Source of the DNA: JBICHN01 sp043101845
GTDB lineage: Bacteria; Planctomycetota; Phycisphaerae; Phycisphaerales; UBA5793
Direction: 5' to 3'
Assembly: GCA_043101845.1 (NCBI GenBank)
Contig: JBICHN010000011.1
Coordinates: forward strand, 372,001-436,000
DNA: 64,000 nucleotides
Shown here: piece by piece, positions 58,156-64,000 of the stretch
Layout of the letters: each line of letters starts with the position of its first letter
How positions within the stretch are numbered: the stretch's first letter is position 1
Made by a program: the position numbers and the translations under genes
Notes under the pieces: model-generated
Database searches by the model: none
What the model was told of the DNA's origin: nothing
Seen by the model: only the letters and a program-made list of their open reading frames with translations

Positions 58156-60051
58156 TTGGTCACCGTCGGACGCCGAAATCACTCCGGTTCGCTTTTCGCG
58201 CCCCTCGCCGTCGCCGCGACAACGATTCTCGGCGGACTTCTCGCCTGCTCGAACGAGAAGGAGCCGCCGCCGGCGATCACGACGCGCGAGGTCGCCCCGC
58301 CGAACCTCCCGCAGTTTCTCCGCGGCACTGTGCGGTACGAGGCCGAGCTGCAGGGATTCGGGCCGTCGATCGTCACCGGATACGGCATCGTCGTCGGCCT
58401 TGACGGAACCGGCTCGGCGGACACGCCGATGCAGGTCCGGGCGCTCATGGAGCGCGAGGCGTCGCGCATGCTCGAGCAGACGCAGGTGACCGATGCGCAG
58501 AACTTCAGTGTTTCGCGTCTGCTCGACAGCAACGACACCGCGGTCGTCTTCGTCGAAGCGCTCGTGCCGCCGGGCGCGCCGGAGGGAACGGAGTTCGACC
58601 TGCTCATCGAAGCGTTGCCCGGCACGAGTACGACGAGCCTCGAAGGCGGGCGTCTGTGGACGACACGCCTCATGCAGGGACTCGTGGTTCCCGGCGCTCC
58701 GGAACGGCAGTCGATCGCGCTCGGTCGGGGCGAACTCTTCCTCAACCCGTTCGCCGACCCTGAACGGAGCGGGGGCGGGACCACGGTGAATCGACGCCGC
58801 GCGCGCGTCCTTGGCGGTGGCGTCATGACGAGGAGCATGCCGCTCGTGCTCATGCTCCGCTCGCCGAGCTTTGCGCGTTCGCGGGCCATCGTTTACGCGA
58901 TCAACGGCCGCTTCCCGCAGGAGGCCGGCCAGGACGACATCACCGCCCGGGCGATCCAGGGGAGCGCGGATGAGCGCATCTCGATCACCGTGCCGCCGAG
59001 CTGGCGGGGACGAACGGACGAGTTCGTCGAGACGCTCATGGCGACGCCGATCCGCCAGGGCGCCACGGAGCAGCGGGCCTACCAGCTCTCGCGCTGGATC
59101 AAGGAGAATCCTCTCGACGCGCAGGCCGTCTCGTGGTGTTGGGTCGCGCTCGGAAAGCTCGCGACGCCCGTCATCCAGGAACTCTACGAGTATCCGGAAG
59201 CGATCGTGCGGCTCGCGGCGCTCAAGGCGGGCGCGAAACTCGAAGACCCGCTCGTGATCGATCCGCTCTCCGAAATCGCGCTCGATCCGCAGAGCGAGGT
59301 CCGGACGCCGGCGCTCGATCTCCTCGGCGAAATGCCCGGCGCCGCTCGAGTCGGCGTCACGCTCCGACAACTGCTCGATGACGAATCGCGCAACATCCGC
59401 GTCGCGGCGTTCGAGGGCCTCCGTCGTCAGAACGATCCGATCGTACGACGACTGACGCTCGGACCTCAGGCGCCGTTCGAGTTGTACGCGGTGCCGTCGA
59501 AACATCCAATGGTGTACGCGACGCAGCAGGGTCGGCCGCGCATCGTGGTCTTCGGCGACGGGATCTCAATTGAGCGACCGGTCGTCGTCGACACCTGGTC
59601 GTCCCGGTTCATCATGGTCGGCGATGACGAGTCGGGCCCCGTGCGGCTCCGCTACCAGAATCCGCGGACGGGTGAGGTGGCGACTTATGAACGCCCGGCG
59701 GACCTCGTCGACTTTATCCGCTTTCTCGGCGATGACGGTCTCGGCTACGGATCGGACGGCGGACTCGACATGAGCTATTCGGACACGATCCGCGCGCTCT
59801 ACGCGATGGAGCAGAGCGGCGCCATCACGGCGCCGCTCGTGCCCGAGGAAGACAACATCCGCCGGGAACTCAATGCGGCGCGGCAGCGCGAAGCGCCCGT
59901 GACTCGGCCGGAGACCGCCGGCGCGGAGACCGTCGATCCGACCATCCCGGCGGAAGGCGTCACGACGCCGACCTTCCCGGACGCGCGGCCGGCGACGAGT
60001 GAATCGGCGACGAACGGCCCTCCGCCCGCGCGGCCCGAGAGCGGCGGCTGA
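58156..60051 (+). CDS. FlgI-like (flagellar P-ring) lipoprotein with helical repeat domain
   Basis: A 631-residue protein. The TTG start has GAGG eight bases upstream and directly opens a lipoprotein signal ending GGLLACSN. Residues about 55-280 match FlgI: SIVTGYGIVVGLDGTGSADTP, TAVVFVEALVPPGAPEGTEFDLLIEALPGTSTTSLEGGRLWTTRL. A HEAT-like stretch follows (about 365-480: YEYPEAIVRLAALKAGAKLEDP, SEVRTPALDLLGEMPG, SRNIRVAAFEGL) then a beta domain and a Pro-rich end. Canonical FlgI is about 370 residues without lipidation or HEAT repeats. No other flagellar gene is nearby. Confidence 0.85.
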   Translation: MVTVGRRNHSGSLFAPLAVAATTILGGLLACSNEKEPPPAITTREVAPPNLPQFLRGTVRYEAELQGFGPSIVTGYGIVVGLDGTGSADTPMQVRALMEREASRMLEQTQVTDAQNFSVSRLLDSNDTAVVFVEALVPPGAPEGTEFDLLIEALPGTSTTSLEGGRLWTTRLMQGLVVPGAPERQSIALGRGELFLNPFADPERSGGGTTVNRRRARVLGGGVMTRSMPLVLMLRSPSFARSRAIVYAINGRFPQEAGQDDITARAIQGSADERISITVPPSWRGRTDEFVETLMATPIRQGATEQRAYQLSRWIKENPLDAQAVSWCWVALGKLATPVIQELYEYPEAIVRLAALKAGAKLEDPLVIDPLSEIALDPQSEVRTPALDLLGEMPGAARVGVTLRQLLDDESRNIRVAAFEGLRRQNDPIVRRLTLGPQAPFELYAVPSKHPMVYATQQGRPRIVVFGDGISIERPVVVDTWSSRFIMVGDDESGPVRLRYQNPRTGEVATYERPADLVDFIRFLGDDGLGYGSDGGLDMSYSDTIRALYAMEQSGAITAPLVPEEDNIRRELNAARQREAPVTRPETAGAETVDPTIPAEGVTTPTFPDARPATSESATNGPPPARPESGG

Positions 60052-60162
60052 ACGAATCCTCATCATCGGACACGACGCGTCGACTTGCGAAAGCGGTCGC
60101 GCCCGGCGATCATCCTGCGTCCCCGAACGGACCAGTGGCATCAGCCGGGAACGAGACGCGCC

Positions 60163-60933
60163 ATGTTTGAATCGCTTCTGACGCTCGAAGGCCTCTTCAC
60201 TACCGAGAACATGCTCGCGCTGCTTACGCTCGCCGCGCTCGAGATCGTGCTCGGTATCGACAACATCGTGTTCATCACGATCCTGACCGGAAAGCTGCCG
60301 GAGCAGCACCAGGCCCGGGCCCGAACCATCGGCCTCGGGCTCGGCATGCTCATGCGCGTCATTCTCCTCTTCGCGATCAGCTGGATCATCAAGCTCGAAG
60401 AGAATGAACTCTTCACCGTCTTCGGCCACTCGGTCACGGCGAAAGATCTCATCATGCTCGCCGGCGGCCTGTTCCTCATCGGAAAGGCGACCTTCGAGAT
60501 TCACGAGAAGATCGAGGGTCCCGGCGAGGAGGCGATCGCGAAAGACGCGGCGACGCAATCGGTGGGCAAGGCGCTCGCGCAGATCGCGCTGCTCGACCTC
60601 GTGTTCTCGCTCGACTCGGTGATCACGGCGGTCGGCATGGCGGACGACATCCGCGTCATGGTGATCGCGGTCATCCTCGCGGTGATCGTCATGATGGTGT
60701 TCGCCGGTCCGGTCGGCGACTTCGTGCAGAAGCGGCCGACGATCAAGATGCTCGCGCTCTCGTTCCTGCTCCTCATCGGGTTCGTGCTCGTGGCCGAGGG
60801 GCTCCATGTGCACATCCCGAAGGGGTACATTTACTTCGCGATGGCGTTCTCGCTCATGGTCGAGATTCTCAACCTGAAGGTCATCGACCACATGATTCGG
60901 AAGAAAGGCGTGGGTAAGAAAACATCGATCTGA
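60163..60933 (+). CDS. TerC family integral membrane protein
   Basis: A 256-residue membrane protein with seven hydrophobic helices. The TerC signatures are TLAALEIVLGIDNIVFITIL (conserved Glu and Asp) and IALLDLVFSLDSVITAVGM, plus GHSVTAKDLIMLAGGLFLI. The family is tied to tellurite resistance and to metal (manganese) export during protein secretion. The ATG of MFESLL is used; the longer frame is Arg-rich. It lies about 110 bases after the FlgI-like gene. Confidence 0.92.
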   Translation: MFESLLTLEGLFTTENMLALLTLAALEIVLGIDNIVFITILTGKLPEQHQARARTIGLGLGMLMRVILLFAISWIIKLEENELFTVFGHSVTAKDLIMLAGGLFLIGKATFEIHEKIEGPGEEAIAKDAATQSVGKALAQIALLDLVFSLDSVITAVGMADDIRVMVIAVILAVIVMMVFAGPVGDFVQKRPTIKMLALSFLLLIGFVLVAEGLHVHIPKGYIYFAMAFSLMVEILNLKVIDHMIRKKGVGKKTSI

Positions 60934-60938
60934 GGCGC

Positions 60939-61553
60939 TCAGCGAGCGCCGCTCAGCGACGGCCGCGGCGCGCCGATGAAGTTCGCGAGGAGCAGCGGCC
61001 CGGCCGTCGTGAGGAAACTCTCCGGGTGGAACTGCACGCCGTCGAGCGGCGCCGCGCTCGGCCGGTCCGGCTTCCAGCGCAATCCCATCACGACGCCGTC
61101 CTCGGTCCACGCCGAAATCTCGAACTCATCGACGGGGACCGAATCGCGATCGACGATCAGACTGTGGTATCGCGTCGCGGTGAATGGATTCGGAAGTCCC
61201 TCGAAGAGACCGCGCCCGTCGTGACTCACTTCGGAGGTCTTCCCGTGCATGATGCGGTCGGCGCGCCGGACCTTCATGCCGCTCTGCGCGCCGATGGTCT
61301 GGTGTCCGAGACACACGCCGAGAACCGGAATGCGACCGCGGAACGCCGGGACGATCGTGTTGCACACGCCCGCCTCGTCCGGAGTACCGGGTCCGGGCGA
61401 GAGCAGAATGCGCTCGGGCGCGAGGCGCTCAACCTCGTCGACGGTGATCTCGTCGTTGCGGACGACACGGAGGTCGAGCTTCGGGTCGAGCTCGCCGAGT
61501 CGCTGGACGAGGTTCCAGGTGAAGCTGTCGTAGTTGTCGATGAGGAGGATCAC
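60939..61553 (-). CDS. trpG: Glutamine amidotransferase subunit (TrpG/PabA)
   Basis: A 204-residue class I amidotransferase. It has LLIDNYDSFTWNLVQRLGE, LSPGPGTPDEAG, the nucleophile Cys81 in VLGVCLGHQTIGAQ, and the partner His-Glu in GVQFHPESFLT. It supplies ammonia to anthranilate or aminodeoxychorismate synthase; no trpE or pabB neighbour is present, so the partner is unknown and trpG/pabA cannot be distinguished. The GTG start is fixed by the family N-terminus VILLIDNYDSF. It is downstream of the DUF1444 gene on the same strand. Confidence 0.93.
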   Translation of the reverse strand: MILLIDNYDSFTWNLVQRLGELDPKLDLRVVRNDEITVDEVERLAPERILLSPGPGTPDEAGVCNTIVPAFRGRIPVLGVCLGHQTIGAQSGMKVRRADRIMHGKTSEVSHDGRGLFEGLPNPFTATRYHSLIVDRDSVPVDEFEISAWTEDGVVMGLRWKPDRPSAAPLDGVQFHPESFLTTAGPLLLANFIGAPRPSLSGAR

Positions 61554-61621
61554 GGGCGGGTATCGTATCCGCCGGCGTCGTTCTGATCGCGCGTTTCGCT
61601 TCGGCGGCGACTGACCGGGCG

Positions 61622-62413
61622 TCACGCCGCGGCGGTCCCGGCCACGCCGTCGAGCGTCACGAGAAAATACCGGTCGGTGATCGGGTAGGGGAGCTTGCGG
61701 AAGTCCTCTTCGACCTTCTGGTGGATTCGTTCGGCGAAGTCCTCGGGCTCGATCGAGATCGCGATGAAGGTGTCGCGCGAAGGGGTCGCCACGAGGAAGT
61801 CGGCGCCGAGCTCCGGGCGGAGGCGACCATGGAGATCTTCGAGAAGGAGACGGCTCGCGTCGTAGCCGTCGTGCTGGGAGAGGATCGCGGCCCGGGCGCC
61901 GGTATCGGATTCGACGAGCTTGATCTCGAGATCCGGCGAGTACTCGCGCAGGTTGAGCCGCGCGATCTGGTCGAGCGCGTCGAGATCGACACCCCACTTC
62001 ATGAGCTGTTCGACGGTGATGCTCACCGTGAGGTGCGGCATGTCGAGCACATAGACGAGCGCCGTGTCGTTTACGAACGGCTGAAAGGCGACGAGGTTCT
62101 GGTCGAGGTGCTCGAAGATCGACATCGGCTGAATACGCGGCATGATGCGCGGCTTCGCCAGCTCGAAGGGGAGCGCCATTGTCGCGGCCTCTTCGCCCTC
62201 CATGAGATGATCGAGATATTCCTCGACGAGCTCGACGCCGCGGTCCGGTTCGTTCAGCACGATTCGATAGATGTTCTCGAGCCCGAGGTGTCGACCGTTG
62301 ATGCGGAGCGTAAAGACGCCGTCGAGCTCGACCTCATGGTCCGGGCACATCCGCCGCAGAATCTCAGCGACATGCTCGCAAAACGCTTCCGGCTCACGCG
62401 GCATCCGCGCCAT
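61622..62413 (-). CDS. DUF1444 family protein
   Basis: A 263-residue protein, all cytoplasmic in appearance. Segments fit the DUF1444 (YtpQ) family: FTLRINGRHLGLENIYRIV near residue 34, RIMPRIQPMSIFEH, YVLDMPHLTVSITVEQLMKWGVD and FIAISIEPEDFAERIHQKVEEDF. The family has no firmly known role. A second possible start lies three codons later. It lies 68 bases upstream of trpG on the same strand. Confidence 0.75.
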   Translation of the reverse strand: MARMPREPEAFCEHVAEILRRMCPDHEVELDGVFTLRINGRHLGLENIYRIVLNEPDRGVELVEEYLDHLMEGEEAATMALPFELAKPRIMPRIQPMSIFEHLDQNLVAFQPFVNDTALVYVLDMPHLTVSITVEQLMKWGVDLDALDQIARLNLREYSPDLEIKLVESDTGARAAILSQHDGYDASRLLLEDLHGRLRPELGADFLVATPSRDTFIAISIEPEDFAERIHQKVEEDFRKLPYPITDRYFLVTLDGVAGTAAA

Positions 62414-62629
62414 GGTGATTCATCCTCCGAGCCCGGGCGTGCAACGGGACCTCGTCTCCCGCTTTCTATCGTCCGTTCGCGGACGGTTCTTCCAGTCAGA
62501 CCGTCGGCTTTCGATCAATCAACGCCCGGCACAATCCGTTGCGCCGATAAAGGATACGAACGCGATTCGGCGCGGTTCCGCTCGATTGCGCATGACGATT
62601 CGCTCATGAGCGCTTATTGTTCGGGACTC

Positions 62630-63463
62630 ATGAGTCGCGCGACCTGCCAGGTAAATGATCTCGTTATCGGGCCATCCGCTCCGCTGTGCGTGATTGCGGG
62701 GCCTTGCGCCCTCGAGTCGATCGACCTCTGCGTCGAAATCGGCGAGGCCGTCGGCGACGCGTGCGCCCGACATGGACTCTCGTTCATCTTCAAGGCGAGC
62801 TACGACAAGGCGAATCGTTCGAGCGTGCGCTCGCCGCGCGGGCCGGGGATCGAATCGGGCCTCGAGCAACTCGCGGCGGTGCGCGAGCGACTCCAGGGAA
62901 CACCGGTCACCACGGACATCCATTTGCCCGAACAGGCCGCGGCGGCGGCCGAGGTCGCCGATCTGCTGCAGATTCCCGCGTTCCTCTGCCGGCAGACCGA
63001 CCTGCTTGCGGCCGCGGCGGAGACGGGCCGGCCCGTGAATGTGAAGAAGGGCCAGTTTCTCTCGCCGGCGGAAATGAAGCATGTCGTGGGCAAACTCGCG
63101 GAGGCCGGGGCGAATGGGACGATGGTGACCGAGCGCGGCACCTTCTTCGGCTACCATCGACTCGTGAACGATTTCGTCGGGCTCGGCGATCTGCTCGAGC
63201 TCGGGCCGCCGGTCTGTTTCGATGTCACGCACTCGACGCAGTTGCCGGGCGCGACCTCGACGAGCGGAGGCCGTCCGGAGCGTGCGCCTCTGCTCGCGCG
63301 GGCCGCGGTCGCCGCCGGCGTTGACTGCGTTTTTCTCGAATGCCATCCGAACCCGTCGGAAGCACTCTCCGACGCATCCAACATGCTGCCTCTCCAACAG
63401 GTTCCGGCGCTCATCGCGTCGCTCGCGGCGATTCGCGGCGCGTACGATCGTGGGGATAAGTAG
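62630..63463 (+). CDS. kdsA: 3-deoxy-8-phosphooctulonate synthase
   Basis: A 277-residue TIM-barrel aldolase. Motifs are CVIAGPCALES, IFKASYDKANRSSVRSPRGPG, VTTDIHLPEQAAAAAEVADLLQIPAFLCRQTDLL, VNVKKGQFLSPAEMKHV, MVTERGTFFGYHRLVNDF, FDVTHSTQLPG and FLECHPNPSEALSDASNMLPL. It condenses phosphoenolpyruvate with arabinose 5-phosphate on the Kdo path for lipopolysaccharide. The ATG at 62630 is used; the ATG at 62606 would add eight residues. The Cys in AGPC and the His/Glu sites are in place for a metal-dependent form. Confidence 0.95.
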   Translation: MSRATCQVNDLVIGPSAPLCVIAGPCALESIDLCVEIGEAVGDACARHGLSFIFKASYDKANRSSVRSPRGPGIESGLEQLAAVRERLQGTPVTTDIHLPEQAAAAAEVADLLQIPAFLCRQTDLLAAAAETGRPVNVKKGQFLSPAEMKHVVGKLAEAGANGTMVTERGTFFGYHRLVNDFVGLGDLLELGPPVCFDVTHSTQLPGATSTSGGRPERAPLLARAAVAAGVDCVFLECHPNPSEALSDASNMLPLQQVPALIASLAAIRGAYDRGDK

Positions 63464-63542
63464 AAACGGACATTGACGACCCGTCGTTCGGCGTGTCTAC
63501 TAGTCGCCCTTCGCGGAGCCGACGCGTCGCCACGCTGAGAGG

Positions 63543-63920
63543 ATGACTCGACCGACCATGCGAATCGAATCGAACGAGCACGGCCTGTATCGGATACAAC
63601 CGGCGCCGGCGAGCGCGCCGGCGGCGCGGACGAACGCGTCGGCGCCGCCCGCGACCGCGCGGCCGGCCCGCGAATCCGATTCGGTCGAGCTCGAATCGAT
63701 CTCGATTCGTGAGGCCCGCGCGAAGATCGAAGCGTCGAACGCCGCGAAGGCGAAGCTCGACGCCCTCGTCGGCGCGACGGTCGATCATCCGGTGACTTTC
63801 GACCCGCCTCCGGCCTCGAGCAGCAATCCGCTGCTCGACCGCGCCTACTTCCGGCGAAGCGCGGATGTCGCGGGCCTCAATGCGTCGGCCACCGAGCAAG
63901 CCGTCGATGTCGAAGCCTGA
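63543..63920 (+). CDS. Hypothetical small protein, low-complexity start
   Basis: A 125-residue protein. An Ala/Pro-rich stretch (20-42) is followed by a helix SISIREARAKIEASNAAKAKLDALVGATVDH and a DRAYFRRSADVAGLNASATEQAVDVEA tail. There are no cysteines or motifs of note. GAGAGG touches the ATG at 63543 and lies 15 bases before the ATG at 63558, so the start is uncertain. The pattern of a single helix with a disordered start recalls small regulators, but no family is recognised. Confidence 0.55.
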   Translation: MTRPTMRIESNEHGLYRIQPAPASAPAARTNASAPPATARPARESDSVELESISIREARAKIEASNAAKAKLDALVGATVDHPVTFDPPPASSSNPLLDRAYFRRSADVAGLNASATEQAVDVEA

Positions 63921-64000
63921 TCGACTCGATCTTCCCTTTTCGTCCGGATAACCGCTTTCACTGATTGAACAGGCGGGCGCCGTCGAGTGCCGCGACGGAC

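Overview
The window is about two-thirds G+C and densely packed. Its gene content points to a planctomycete, most likely of the Phycisphaerae type. The markers are twin-arginine Gfo/Idh/MocA oxidoreductases paired with TIM-barrel isomerases, a DUF1080 protein, scattered FTLIE-type pseudopilins, a four-cluster ferredoxin fused to NrfD, a formylglycine-enzyme-like protein, an FlgI-like lipoprotein and KdsA (so Kdo-type lipopolysaccharide). The assignment rests on gene content and composition, not on a marker phylogeny.

Layout. 0-7.1 kb: tail of an unknown gene, then a minus-strand set running rnr, ferredoxin-NrfD, molybdopterin oxidoreductase. 7.3-8.4 kb: a YlbF-like protein and an AhpD-like protein. 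8.9-12.9 kb: four exported proteins on the minus strand. Three share a C-terminal module of about 95 residues, and one of those three is broken by an in-frame amber codon. 13.1-17.9 kb: nadE, a sugar-type oxidoreductase, apbE and a SUMF1-domain protein. 17.9-27.8 kb: two oxidoreductase/TIM-barrel pairs with a PHP-type protein, an MFS permease and a DUF1080 lipoprotein. This looks like a carbohydrate module working through 3-keto-sugar chemistry.

27.8-30.4 kb is the most unusual part. A degenerate tandem array with a 21-bp period (27870-28162) lies beside an AT-richer island. The island holds three overlapping minus-strand genes (a four-helix membrane protein, an unrecognised membrane-anchored protein and a YhhQ-type queuosine precursor transporter) behind a recognisable sigma70-type promoter.

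30.4-33.3 kb: small Cys/His proteins, an outer-membrane barrel and a metal-binding lipoprotein. 33.4-38.0 kb: a pseudopilin, then an amino-sugar-type operon (TIM-barrel protein, NagB/PIG-L fusion, oxidoreductase). 38.1-40.5 kb: an ion transporter coupled to a double universal-stress protein. 40.6-45.8 kb: two large exported proteins, then tRNA-Ser(GGA) and truB. 47.0-58 kb: pseudopilins, an aminotransferase, gamma-glutamyltransferase, chrA, a TPR-recX pair, rhodanese, an exported nuclease-like protein and xerD. 58-64 kb: the FlgI-like lipoprotein, TerC, trpG/pabA, DUF1444, kdsA and a small unknown protein.

The C-terminal module seen on three proteins at 9-13 kb recurs at the ends of the 999-residue protein (40.6-43.6 kb) and the nuclease-like protein (54.4-55.7 kb), five carriers in all. 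It looks like a shared surface-attachment or sorting domain. No CRISPR array, insertion sequence, rRNA or replication origin was seen.
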